Of a stretch of DNA of 64,000 bases, positions 52,827-61,308 are shown piece after piece; within the stretch, counting starts at the first letter, position 1; every line of letters starts with the position of its first letter. Made by a program: the position numbers and the translations under genes. Below the pieces are notes generated by a model, which saw nothing but the letters and a program-made list of their open reading frames with translations, did no database searches and was not told the DNA's origin. The DNA is taken from the NCBI GenBank assembly GCA_019550975.1, contig SDWH01000016.1, forward strand, positions 1-64,000, written 5' to 3'. Source of the DNA: Bacteroidales bacterium SW299 (lineage in GTDB: Bacteria > Bacteroidota > Bacteroidia > Bacteroidales > Bacteroidaceae).

Positions 52827-55800
52827 TTAGAAAGTTAAATTCAATCCGAATACAAAAGAACGGTTGCGCGGATAAGCACCGAAGTCCACTCCCGGAGTCA
52901 GGTTGTTGCCTTTGGTAGAAACTTCCGGATCAAAGCCGGTATAAGGAGTCCACACGAAGAGATTGCTTCCGGTGAAGTACACTCTCGCCTTGCGCACATT
53001 CATCTTCCTTGTCCATGCCGCAGGAAATGTATATCCCAACGTGAGATTGCTCAAACGAAGATAGGAAGCGTCTTCCACCGCCCATGAATGAATCAAATAA
53101 TCTCCTTGCTCCTGATCGCCGATGTAAGCCACAGACTTGCCTGCATTGAGCGCACTCAGCTCAGCCGGATCAGTCACTGTTTCTCCATCCGCATTGACGG
53201 TCATCCAGCGGTTCGAGCTGTTGGCTATGTCCAGCACGTTCTTGTTTGTGTTTCCCGTCTTCGTATTGCTCAGCTTCGTGGCATTCAGCACTTCCGCCCC
53301 GTAACTGAAGGTAAAGAACACGCTCAGGTCGAAACCTTTATAAGTGAAGTTGTTGGTTATACCTCCATAAAAGTCGGGATTAGCATTTCCGATTACGGTA
53401 CGGTCATTGTCGTCCACGATCCCGTCGTTATTGATGTCCGCAAATTTCCATGAACCAGGCTGTACTTCCGAGTCAGAACGTCCCGGTATTCCATCCTTGA
53501 GCGTATAAGTCTGTGTAGCGGCATCGTAATCGAAGTCATCCACCTGATAAAGTCCCAGCGTCTTGAATCCGTAGAACTGTCCGATGGGTTTGCCCACTTC
53601 GATCTTGTGCGTATTCTGACTGTATCCGAACGCAGCTTCTTCAAGGAAGTAGCTTTCACCAGACAATGCTTCAATACGGTTCTTGTTGAATGACAAGTTG
53701 AAGTCCGTTGTCCACGTAAACCCTTTCGACTCGATATTCACAGATGAAATGCCCAGGTCAAAACCGATGTTGCGCGTTTTGCCGATGTTGCGGATCATAG
53801 TGGAATAGCCTGAAGAAGTAGGCACTTTAGAGTTCAGCAGCAGGTGCGAACTCTTGTTCAGATAAAATTCCGGGGTAATGGTCAGACGCTGTCCCCAGAA
53901 TCCCATGTCTATACCGACGTTCAGCGTCTTGTTAGACTCCCACTGCAGTTCAGTGCTAGGGATTCCCGAACGGGCATATCCCGGAGAAACAGTTTCACCG
54001 CTCGGATAAGTGGCGGACTCCAGCAAATCCAATGAAGAATAACTTCCGATACGGTTGTTTCCTGCCAAACCGTAACCGGCACGCAGTTTCAAGTCAGAAA
54101 ATACATCCAGCTTCTTGATAAACTCTTCTTCGCTCAAGCGCCATGCACCGGATATGGAAGGGAAGAATCCCCATTTGTGATTCCGCGCGAACTTGGAAGA
54201 ACCGTCGGCACGGATTGTCGCGGTTACCAGAAAACGTTCCTTGAAGTTCCAGTTGGCACGCGAGAAGAAAGAAAGCAGCTTGTCGTCATAATTCTCTTCT
54301 GAAGTGATCGATCCCGGTGTACCCAGATTCATATCGCCTAGTCCGATGTCATTGTTTGGGAAATTAGTCGCTCTCGAACGGATCCACTGCGACCAGCGGG
54401 AAACCCATTCCTGACCGAACATAAGGGTCAGACGGTTTGTCTTCGACTTGTATTCATAGTTCAGCACATTTGAAGCCTGAAAACTTCCGCTCTCCGAATA
54501 CTGCACATACCCGTTGATGCTGGAACGTTTGGCTGTAGATGTAAGTTCGCCATAGAATACATCTCTCCTCAGGTTCTGATAACGTGTTCCCAACGTACTG
54601 CGCAGGAACCAGCGTTTGTTAAAGCGGAAAGTAAGTCCTCCGTTTGCCTGGAAAACGCGCGTCGTGCGGTCGTCCCTGCTCTGCGCCGCCTCAATCAGCG
54701 GATTCTGCATCGTGTTTGACGCGTCATCCTCATAAAGCGGATTCTCGCCTGCTATCAGTTCGTCTTCCGTCGAATAGATTCCGGCGATGGGAGGGTACTG
54801 GAGAATGCTCTCCATCTTGTTGAAGCGAGTATTCCCGTCAGACGTTCCCATGCCGCTTACATTTGTTTGGGAGAAGGTGACACGCCCGTTCACTGAAAGG
54901 CGCTTGTCCCCCCGCTGAGAGAAGCTCAAGGAAATGTTATGGCGGTCAGTTCCGCTGTACACCATTGCACCCAATTCCTTATAGTAGGCATAATTCAAGT
55001 TGTAGTTCAGTTCACGTCCGCCTCCAGATATGTTCACACGGTAGTTCTGGCTGGTTGTGGTGCGTCCCAACGTTTCATCCTGCCAGTCGATTCCGCGATT
55101 CGCATAATTCTGATGGATCTCATGAAACGAACCGTAAGTATTCTGAAAACGAGTTATCCCCTCATCACCGTAAAGGTAAACATTCCGCTCGTAGTCAAGC
55201 AGGGCGTATTCTTCAGAAGACAACACCGGAAGCTTGCTCGCTATCTTGGACACGCCTACATAGGCATCGAAGCTGACAGACATCTTCGTGTCCTTCTTCT
55301 CACCTCCCTTGGTCGTGACCACCACAACACCGTTCGCACCGCGCGCACCGTAAATGGCGGTAGCGGAAGCATCCTTCAAAATGTCGATGGAAGCGATTTC
55401 ACCCGGGTCGAGATCTGAAATACCGTCTTCGCTCGGAAAACCGTCGATGATGTAAAGAGGCTCGTTGCTCTGCGTGATGGACATACCTCCACGCACACGG
55501 ATGGAGATGCCGGCACCGGGACCGCCTTCAGCCTGCGTGACCTGCACACCAGCCACACGTCCGGCAAGGGCAGAGGCTACGTTGGATGTCGGGGTCTTCA
55601 TCAGGTCGTCGCTCCTGACAGAAACGACAGAACCAGTCAAGTCCCCTCTTCGGGTTGTACCGTATCCGACAACCACCACTTCATCCAACACCTTGTTATC
55701 CTGCTTCAACTGCACATCTATTACCTTTTTCCCTTTTACCGGAACCTCCTGCGTAGCCATTCCTATATAAGAGAAAACCAGTATGTCCTTCGGTTTTGCC

Positions 55801-55994
55801 TGGATGGAGTACTTTCCATCAAGGTCAGTAATCGTGCCCACTTTCGGATTGCCCTTGATGCGGACAGTCGCTCCGATTGCTTCCAGTCCGTCATTGTCGA
55901 GAACCTTACCGGTCACCGTCAGCGTCTGTGCCGAAACTGCCGAGCATCCGAAAAAGCAGATCAAAAGTGCTAATAGAAACTTCACATTTTTCAT
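52827..55994 (-). CDS. SusC/RagA-family TonB-dependent transporter
   Basis: A 1055-residue outer-membrane transporter. Signal peptide (1-22), CarboxypepD_reg-like domain (about 25-100; GKVLDNDGLEAIGATVRIKGN), the Bacteroidetes link VLDEVVVVGYGT, the plug (about 115-235; SNVASALAGRVAGVQV, IRVRGGMSI, EPLYIIDGFP, DASATAIYGARGANGVVVVTTK) and a 22-strand barrel ending in SFVFGLNLTF. It imports large oligosaccharides with SusD using TonB energy. A 21-bp phased repeat array and a TATCTTCG box lie upstream. It appears to head the long transcript susC-susD-sulfatase-DUF3575-lipoproteins. Confidence 0.97.
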   Translation of the reverse strand: MKNVKFLLALLICFFGCSAVSAQTLTVTGKVLDNDGLEAIGATVRIKGNPKVGTITDLDGKYSIQAKPKDILVFSYIGMATQEVPVKGKKVIDVQLKQDNKVLDEVVVVGYGTTRRGDLTGSVVSVRSDDLMKTPTSNVASALAGRVAGVQVTQAEGGPGAGISIRVRGGMSITQSNEPLYIIDGFPSEDGISDLDPGEIASIDILKDASATAIYGARGANGVVVVTTKGGEKKDTKMSVSFDAYVGVSKIASKLPVLSSEEYALLDYERNVYLYGDEGITRFQNTYGSFHEIHQNYANRGIDWQDETLGRTTTSQNYRVNISGGGRELNYNLNYAYYKELGAMVYSGTDRHNISLSFSQRGDKRLSVNGRVTFSQTNVSGMGTSDGNTRFNKMESILQYPPIAGIYSTEDELIAGENPLYEDDASNTMQNPLIEAAQSRDDRTTRVFQANGGLTFRFNKRWFLRSTLGTRYQNLRRDVFYGELTSTAKRSSINGYVQYSESGSFQASNVLNYEYKSKTNRLTLMFGQEWVSRWSQWIRSRATNFPNNDIGLGDMNLGTPGSITSEENYDDKLLSFFSRANWNFKERFLVTATIRADGSSKFARNHKWGFFPSISGAWRLSEEEFIKKLDVFSDLKLRAGYGLAGNNRIGSYSSLDLLESATYPSGETVSPGYARSGIPSTELQWESNKTLNVGIDMGFWGQRLTITPEFYLNKSSHLLLNSKVPTSSGYSTMIRNIGKTRNIGFDLGISSVNIESKGFTWTTDFNLSFNKNRIEALSGESYFLEEAAFGYSQNTHKIEVGKPIGQFYGFKTLGLYQVDDFDYDAATQTYTLKDGIPGRSDSEVQPGSWKFADINNDGIVDDNDRTVIGNANPDFYGGITNNFTYKGFDLSVFFTFSYGAEVLNATKLSNTKTGNTNKNVLDIANSSNRWMTVNADGETVTDPAELSALNAGKSVAYIGDQEQGDYLIHSWAVEDASYLRLSNLTLGYTFPAAWTRKMNVRKARVYFTGSNLFVWTPYTGFDPEVSTKGNNLTPGVDFGAYPRNRSFVFGLNLTF

Positions 55995-56027
55995 AATATA
56001 TCATTCTCAGTCATTTGTTACCGATAG

Positions 56028-56104
56028 CGAAGATAGGCAGATTTGAAAGGACAGGCTTTCAAATCTGTCTTATCTTCTTTCGATTCTGTTTTATCTTCTT
56101 TCAG
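56028..56104 (-). promoter_or_regulatory. susC promoter with 21-bp tandem operator-like repeats
   Basis: Units 56056-56076 and 56077-56097 are 21-base direct repeats identical at 18 positions, with a third partial unit at 56098-56104; each begins CTTTC on the plus strand (GAAAG on the coding strand). Nearer the gene, TATCTTCG (56035-56028, minus) is one base off a -7 box, 34 bases before the ATG. The region also forms a long hairpin (GAAGATA..CAGATTTGAAAG with its reverse complement, 56029-56077). The phase matches the TTGAAAG pairs upstream of GH88 and the sensor. Confidence 0.55.
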
Positions 56105-57372
56105 TTGGATTGCTTTTTCAGGTCAACATAGCGTTTCAGACCTTCCAGATAGTAATAATCCGCATAATTCAACGGAGCGTCAATTTCAGAACCGTGCGGC
56201 AACGAACCGGTAGAATGCATAAGAATAAAGAATCCGTTCTTTCCCTTTCCTGCCAGATAAGCGTCGCTCGAAAGTGTTTTCAGAATCGATTCCGCATAGT
56301 CAAAATATTTCTGTCCATCCGGAACAAACGTGCTCAATTCCAGAAAAGCGGAAGCTATAACCGCAACGGCCGAAGCGTCACGCGGCGTGTCTTCCTTCAC
56401 CGGAGCGTCAAAATCCCAATAAGGTATCTTGTCTGCCGCCACATTGCGCTTCATAATCATATCAGCAACATTGACCGCATGACGAAGGAACAGACTGTCC
56501 CGGGTTTCCCGATAGCAGAGCGTATATCCATATACAGCCCAGCTTTGCCCTCTTGACCACGACGAATCATCATTCTTTCCCTGGTGCGTCTGCTTCTTCT
56601 CTACCGAACCGTCATTGTTGTAGCTCACCACATGCCATGATGTGAAATCAGGACGGAAATGATTCTTCATTGTAGTCTTTGCATGCTGCACAGCTATCTG
56701 CTTATATTTCGGATCGCCAGTCAACTTCCCTACATTAAAAAGCAGTTCCAGATTCATCATGTTGTCGATAATTACCGGATAGTTCCAAGGACCGAAATCC
56801 CACGAACGGATACATCCGATACGGGCATTGAAACGCGAACAGAGATTGTCGGCCGTTTCAATCAGAACCGCTTTGATCGTGTCGTTCGCATCCAAACGGA
56901 GTGCATTGCCATAACTGCAGTTCATCATGAAACCGATGTCATGATTGTCATTTACCTTGCGGATGGGATACATGCGGTTGGTATAGCGGACAGCTTCCTG
57001 TCTGATGGTGTCATTCCCCGTCAGCTCGTAAAGGTACCACAATGTGCCGGGAAAAAATCCGCTTGTCCAGTCATACAAGTTGCACGTACGCAACTTGCCT
57101 ATTTCACTTGCAGGCGGGTTCGCCACCAGCGAATCCATAAACACTGTGGAGTCACATTCCATCTGTTCCACCAGAAAGTCCATATTATAACCCGTATAAA
57201 GCGTACGGGGCATTCTGTCCAGCGAATCGGTCATCAACGCAGACATTTCTTTCGCCTGATACAATGCAACATCCAGCGCATGATCAATCCACGGACTGTT
57301 TTCTTTTACTGCCTGCCGGCAAGAAACAAGTGCAAACCCAACGGCAGCACACAAGATCAATTTACTTTTCAT
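56101..57372 (-). CDS. GH88 unsaturated glucuronyl hydrolase
   Basis: A 423-residue lipoprotein-type exported enzyme (LVSC, Cys18). The alpha/alpha-barrel carries the two catalytic Asp of the family in context: D101 in NLYDWTSGFFPG and D145 in NDNHDIGFMM. Other typical segments are RSWDFGPWNYPVIIDNMMNLE and DDSSWSRGQSWAVYGYTLCYR. It hydrates the vinyl-ether bond of unsaturated uronides at the non-reducing end, the product of the lyases in this locus, and so gives the strongest clue that the target contains uronic acid. It has its own -7 box and precedes susC by 106 bases. Confidence 0.95.
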   Translation of the reverse strand: MKSKLILCAAVGFALVSCRQAVKENSPWIDHALDVALYQAKEMSALMTDSLDRMPRTLYTGYNMDFLVEQMECDSTVFMDSLVANPPASEIGKLRTCNLYDWTSGFFPGTLWYLYELTGNDTIRQEAVRYTNRMYPIRKVNDNHDIGFMMNCSYGNALRLDANDTIKAVLIETADNLCSRFNARIGCIRSWDFGPWNYPVIIDNMMNLELLFNVGKLTGDPKYKQIAVQHAKTTMKNHFRPDFTSWHVVSYNNDGSVEKKQTHQGKNDDSSWSRGQSWAVYGYTLCYRETRDSLFLRHAVNVADMIMKRNVAADKIPYWDFDAPVKEDTPRDASAVAVIASAFLELSTFVPDGQKYFDYAESILKTLSSDAYLAGKGKNGFFILMHSTGSLPHGSEIDAPLNYADYYYLEGLKRYVDLKKQSN

Positions 57373-57404
57373 GGCATTCTTATATTAATTATACATAAAT
57401 AAAA

Positions 57405-57460
57405 GTCGGAAACGGTGTTTCTTCCGGTCGCAAAACTAAAGAAGAAACACCGTTTCCGGC
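57405..57460 (-). promoter_or_regulatory. GH88 promoter enclosed by 18-bp inverted repeat
   Basis: A TAGTTTTG -7 box (57438-57431, minus) lies in the 16-base centre of a long inverted repeat: arms 57407-57424 and 57441-57458 (CGGAAACGGTGTTTCTTC and its complement, 18 bp perfect). The predicted transcript begins inside the proximal arm. The structure could be an operator or a terminator of the upstream operon (CTTTTATTTA follows on the minus strand). Confidence 0.55.
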
Positions 57461-57470
57461 TTTATCTGTG

Positions 57471-57498
57471 TTGAAAGATCTTTCACTGATGTTGAAAA
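57471..57498. promoter_or_regulatory. Phased TTGAAAG pair upstream of GH88
   Basis: TTGAAAG (57471-57477) and TTGAAAA (57492-57498) are 21 bases apart on the plus strand, 33 bases beyond the -7 box. The shared pattern TTGAAAG-N4-TTCA-N2-GAT-N-TTGAAA is also found, on the other strand, between the sensor and first lyase genes. Candidate binding site for the AraC domain of the hybrid sensor. Confidence 0.5.
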
Positions 57499-57527
57499 GT
57501 GAAACAAAAACAAGCCGCACCAAACGG

Positions 57528-57565
57528 AAACAGGCGGCTGCCCTGACTGAAGCAGCCGCCTGTTT
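57528..57565 (-). terminator. Terminator of ior-aminotransferase-ligase operon
   Basis: A perfect 14-bp inverted repeat, AAACAGGCGGCTGC (57528-57541) / GCAGCCGCCTGTTT (57552-57565), followed on the minus strand by CCGTTTGG. It lies 27 bases after the ACT-protein stop. Confidence 0.8.
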
Positions 57566-57591
57566 CTACCGGCAGGACAGATGAATGAAAC

Positions 57592-58008
57592 CTACAATTC
57601 TCCCTGGACAAGAATATGGCACTGATGTGCCTCAAGCACTTCCATGCAACGTTTCAAATCGTTAGGCTTGATCACCACATGCGCCTTGCTGTCCTGGGCA
57701 AACGCATACATATATTCAATGAATATCTGCTCCTTGGCCAAATATTCCAGAATGACGGCAAGCGATCCGGGTTCGTTCTCACAACTCAAACAAACGACAT
57801 CAGTCGACATTACCGCAAAATCATGAGCCCGAAGCACTTCTACAGCTTTCTCCACATCAGATACAATCAGTCGGAGAATCCCGAAATCGGCTGTTTCCGC
57901 CATACTGAACGCATGCATGTTGATTCCGTTCGCGCCCAATGTCCTTACCACTTCATTTATTCTTCCGGTCTTGTTTTCAAGAAAGACCGACAATTGCTTT
58001 ATCGTCAT
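57592..58008 (-). CDS. Tandem ACT-domain protein
   Basis: A 138-residue cytoplasmic protein made of two ACT domains (about 1-68: QLSVFLENKTGRINEVVRTLGANGINM; about 70-138: CLSCENEPGSLAVILEYLAKEQIFIEYMYAF). ACT domains bind amino acids and regulate enzymes. Stand-alone proteins of this kind are often found behind phenylacetate-CoA-ligase-type and indolepyruvate oxidoreductase genes in Bacteroidetes. It probably senses an aromatic or branched amino acid and modulates the operon enzymes; this is inference. It starts 18 bases after the ligase stop and is the last gene before a strong terminator. Confidence 0.9.
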   Translation of the reverse strand: MTIKQLSVFLENKTGRINEVVRTLGANGINMHAFSMAETADFGILRLIVSDVEKAVEVLRAHDFAVMSTDVVCLSCENEPGSLAVILEYLAKEQIFIEYMYAFAQDSKAHVVIKPNDLKRCMEVLEAHQCHILVQGEL

Positions 58009-58026
58009 GATTCCTCTTTTTTAATT

Positions 58027-59328
58027 TTACATTAATACACGCTTGTCAATGACACGCTGCGACTTTCCCTGGCTTCGGGCAATGCTGTTGGGCTCCATCA
58101 GCTTCACGTCCGCGCTGATGGACAGCACGCTTTTCAGTTTGTCATACAAAGCCTTCTTCAGGTTCAGCATAGCCCCGATGTCGTCATTGAAATAATCGCG
58201 GCGGACCTCTACCTGGACCTGCAGCGTATCCAGATTGTTTACACGGTCGACCACCAGCATATACCGCGGTTCAAATTCCTTCATGCTCAGTATCACGCTT
58301 TCCACCTGTGACGGGAACACATTGATTCCGCGGATAATCAACATATCGTCGCTCCGTCCCATAATCGGAGTCATACGCACGCTGGTGCGGCCGCAAGGAC
58401 ATTCGCCCGGCATAAGCGAAGTCAAGTCTTTGGTACGGTAACGGAGCAGAGGCATGCCTTCTTTTGTAAGGGTTGTGAAAACCAGTTCTCCCTGCTGTCC
58501 CGCCGGCAACGGTTCCAAAGTGACCGGATCGATGATCTCAGGATAAAAATGGTCTTCATTGATATGCGAGCCATGCTGCTCCTGACACTCGAACGACACG
58601 CCCGGCCCCATGATCTCGCTCAGGCCGTAGATATTGTATCCTTTCAGGCCCAGCCGTTCCTGTATTTCCTGACGCATGTGCTCCGTCCACGGCTCTGCGC
58701 CGAACGCGCCTATTCTCAGTCCAAGTTCTTCTTTCTTTATTCCCATACGCTCCACCACCTCAGCCAGATACAGCGCGTATGAAGGAGTACAGGCAATGCC
58801 GGTTATTCTCAAGTCGCGTATCAGGCGGACATGCTTTTCAGTATTTCCCGTAGAAGCCGGTATCACCGTCGCTCCCAGGTTCTCCACTCCATAATGGGCC
58901 CCCAAGCCGCCGGTGAAGAGTCCGTATCCGTAACTGACAGAAAACGTATCGTCGCGCGTCACGCCGTATGCTGACAGGCAGCGCGACATCACCTCCGACC
59001 ACACGGCAAGGTCTTTCCGCGTATAACCGACAATGGTCGGATTGCCGGTTGTTCCCGATGAAGCATGAACTCTGACCACTTCTGATTTCGGAGCGGCCAT
59101 CAGTCCGTAAGGATAGTTGTCACGCAGGTCCTGCTTGGTAGTAAAAGGAAGTTTCACTATATCATCAATGCCCCGGATATCCTCGGGCATCAAATCCATT
59201 TCCTGCATCTTGTGCCGATAGAACGGCACATTATGGTAAACGTATGCAACAAGTTTCTGCAACCGTTTGCCTTGCAGCTCGCGCAACTGTTCGCGCGGCA
59301 TGCATTCTTTTGTAGGATTCCAAATCAT
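58027..59328 (-). CDS. paaK: Phenylacetate-CoA ligase family enzyme
   Basis: A 433-residue AMP-forming acyl-CoA synthetase of the PaaK type. Motifs: P-loop VHASSGTTGNPTIVGY, the adenylate region IYGLSEIMGPGVSFEC, the YRTKDLTSLMPGECPCGRTSVRM hinge region, and a C-terminal AMP-binding_C domain with VFPSQVESVIL. It activates an aryl acetate (phenylacetate, indoleacetate or related) to its CoA ester, or works backward to yield ATP from the acyl-CoA produced by IorAB. The latter fits a fermentative operon and is inference. Gap of 62 bases to the aminotransferase. Confidence 0.93.
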   Translation of the reverse strand: MIWNPTKECMPREQLRELQGKRLQKLVAYVYHNVPFYRHKMQEMDLMPEDIRGIDDIVKLPFTTKQDLRDNYPYGLMAAPKSEVVRVHASSGTTGNPTIVGYTRKDLAVWSEVMSRCLSAYGVTRDDTFSVSYGYGLFTGGLGAHYGVENLGATVIPASTGNTEKHVRLIRDLRITGIACTPSYALYLAEVVERMGIKKEELGLRIGAFGAEPWTEHMRQEIQERLGLKGYNIYGLSEIMGPGVSFECQEQHGSHINEDHFYPEIIDPVTLEPLPAGQQGELVFTTLTKEGMPLLRYRTKDLTSLMPGECPCGRTSVRMTPIMGRSDDMLIIRGINVFPSQVESVILSMKEFEPRYMLVVDRVNNLDTLQVQVEVRRDYFNDDIGAMLNLKKALYDKLKSVLSISADVKLMEPNSIARSQGKSQRVIDKRVLM

Positions 59329-59390
59329 CTGAAAGAGTCATTAATCGGTTAAGGCTCTCAGAGCCGACACTTTTTTCATATCATTATCCG

Positions 59391-60716
59391 TCATTCTTTT
59401 CCAATGGCTTTATGGTCTTCACGGAAAGCTTTCATGCGTTCTTCCAGCACAGGATAAAGCTCTTCGCGCATACGTGAAGTGCAGGCACGCACACCTTCCT
59501 GATCGCTTCCGGTTGTAGACAGGGAAATGCTGCTCACTCCATAATACATCAGTTCAAGCAGCAGCTGTCCGCCCGTCATGCCGGAATAGCCGAGCGTAAA
59601 GAAGAAACCGTCGCCTACTTCCCGTGTAACGTCACGGTCGTACACGATAGTGAAGCCGTTGTCCGTAAAAATCCGCTTCATGCGGCGGGCACGGCGTTCG
59701 TATTCGCGCACATCCTCCACAAAATTGATTTCACCCGATACCGAACGGTTCAGCATTTCCGCCATTCCATACTGCGTGGTTGCCGTACAGCCGGAAGTGA
59801 TCATATACATAATGGAAGCGATAAACGTAGGGCCGAATACGCCTGAGTCTTCATACCTCCTGGCAAGTGCAGGATACTGCCTGTCGAAAAGCTTGTCGGA
59901 TATACATGCCAAAGCGATGCGCTGTCCGGCGTAGCTGAATATCTTCGAGGCGGAAAGCATCAAAATGTAATTGTCGGTATAACGGGCCACGGTCGGCACA
60001 AAAGGCGGCTGGAAAGGACGGCCATAACGGTGACGGAAGTCCATGCAGAAATAAGCCTGATCCTCCAGCACCACGACATCATACCGGGTTGCAAGCTCGC
60101 CGATAATCTCCAGTTCCTCTTCTTCCAGACAAATCCATGCCGGATTGTTGGGATTGGAATACACAACGGCGGCGATATCGCCTTTCGACAAATAGCTCTC
60201 CAGCTTCTCCCGAAGAGGCTTTCCCCGGAAATCGTGGATGTCAAAAAACTCCCACTCTACGCCCAATATGCGCAACTGCGATTTCTGGATGGGAAAGCCC
60301 GGATCAATGAAAAGCACTTTGTTCTTTCCCGGCAAGCGCTGGGTGCATGCAATGAACGCTCCGAACGAAGCTGCCACCGACCCCGTTGTAGGCACACACG
60401 CCCGCGGGGATATGTCGATATCGATAAAAGCCTTGATAAAGCGCGAAGCGGCATCCTTCAGCTCAGGCACTCCGGCCGCAGCCGGATACTGGGCGCCCAA
60501 GCCTGCATCGAGGGCTTTCTTTTCGGCTTCAATCCCCACTTTGTTTGCAGGAAGGCCGGGCGAGCCCTGATCCATGCGGATAAAAGGGATTCCCGTCAAT
60601 TCTTCCAGCCGGGAAGCCACCAGCAGCACATCGCCGATGGTGGCATTCTGCAAGTCGGCTACTTTCATCTCGCGCGCCACCTGCGACACCAGTTCTTCAC
60701 TGAACACCCGACTCAT
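59391..60716 (-). CDS. PLP-dependent aminotransferase, class I/II
   Basis: A 441-residue fold-type I aminotransferase. The PLP-lysine lies in LSASKIFSYAGQRIAL; other marks are VYSNPNNPAW, the VLEDQAYFCMD Asp that contacts the pyridine nitrogen, and the FFFTLGYSGM C-terminal region. In this operon it probably converts an aromatic (or other) amino acid to its 2-oxo acid, the substrate of IorAB. Specificity cannot be read directly. It begins 4 bases after the iorB stop, so it is translationally close to the oxidoreductase. Confidence 0.92.
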   Translation of the reverse strand: MSRVFSEELVSQVAREMKVADLQNATIGDVLLVASRLEELTGIPFIRMDQGSPGLPANKVGIEAEKKALDAGLGAQYPAAAGVPELKDAASRFIKAFIDIDISPRACVPTTGSVAASFGAFIACTQRLPGKNKVLFIDPGFPIQKSQLRILGVEWEFFDIHDFRGKPLREKLESYLSKGDIAAVVYSNPNNPAWICLEEEELEIIGELATRYDVVVLEDQAYFCMDFRHRYGRPFQPPFVPTVARYTDNYILMLSASKIFSYAGQRIALACISDKLFDRQYPALARRYEDSGVFGPTFIASIMYMITSGCTATTQYGMAEMLNRSVSGEINFVEDVREYERRARRMKRIFTDNGFTIVYDRDVTREVGDGFFFTLGYSGMTGGQLLLELMYYGVSSISLSTTGSDQEGVRACTSRMREELYPVLEERMKAFREDHKAIGKE

Positions 60717-60720
60717 AAGC

Positions 60721-61308
60721 TCAAAGTTTTAGATTTTTCACGTATTCGTGACCGATATCAAAAGCGCGACAGTTCATGCTGACCACTTCTTCTCCTTTCG
60801 AAGCAAATATCCGCCCCACGCTTTCGCGCAAGGTGGCCGCATCAAGAATCTTCAGGAAAGAAGCTGCCGCACCCAGCAGAATCACATTGGCCGACTTCTG
60901 CATCTGGTTCTCCCGGGCAAGCTGTTCCACGTCAAGCGACACAATGTGAGGCTGGGCCTTCAGCTCTTCCGCCAACGCCTGTTCATCGGGATAGTTGGGG
61001 ATATTCTTGAACGGAGCAGACGAAGTGATGATCCATCCGCTTTCGGAAAGATAAGGCAAATAGCGCAAAGCCTCCATCGGCTCCAGCGAAATGATCATGT
61101 CGGCTGTTCCGAGTGCGATCAGGTCGGAAGCGATGGGCCTGTCCGACAAACGAAGATTCGACTGCACGTCCCCGCCCCGCTGGCTCATCCCGTGCACCTC
61201 GGCCTGCTTCAGCGCCAGTCCCATACGGGTGGCGGCCTCACCGATTATGGTAGCGATAGACAAGATTCCCTGTCCTCCTACTCCAGAAAGTATAATGTCT
61301 GTTTTCAT
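60721..61308 (-). CDS. iorB: Indolepyruvate oxidoreductase, beta subunit
   Basis: A 195-residue gamma-type subunit of the 2-oxoacid:ferredoxin oxidoreductase family (start MKTDIILSGVGGQGILSIATIIGEAA; EVHGMSQRGGDVQSNLRL). It pairs with IorA to oxidatively decarboxylate aryl-pyruvates to aryl-acetyl-CoA with ferredoxin as acceptor. Its ATG overlaps the iorA stop by 4 bases, showing tight coupling of the two subunits. Confidence 0.95.
   Translation of the reverse strand: MKTDIILSGVGGQGILSIATIIGEAATRMGLALKQAEVHGMSQRGGDVQSNLRLSDRPIASDLIALGTADMIISLEPMEALRYLPYLSESGWIITSSAPFKNIPNYPDEQALAEELKAQPHIVSLDVEQLARENQMQKSANVILLGAAASFLKILDAATLRESVGRIFASKGEEVVSMNCRAFDIGHEYVKNLKL

Noticed and set aside
57405-57460. 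Invertible promoter (phase switch) as a firm call
   Set aside because: The centre is only 16 bp and no invertase gene is close; kept only as a low-weight possibility.
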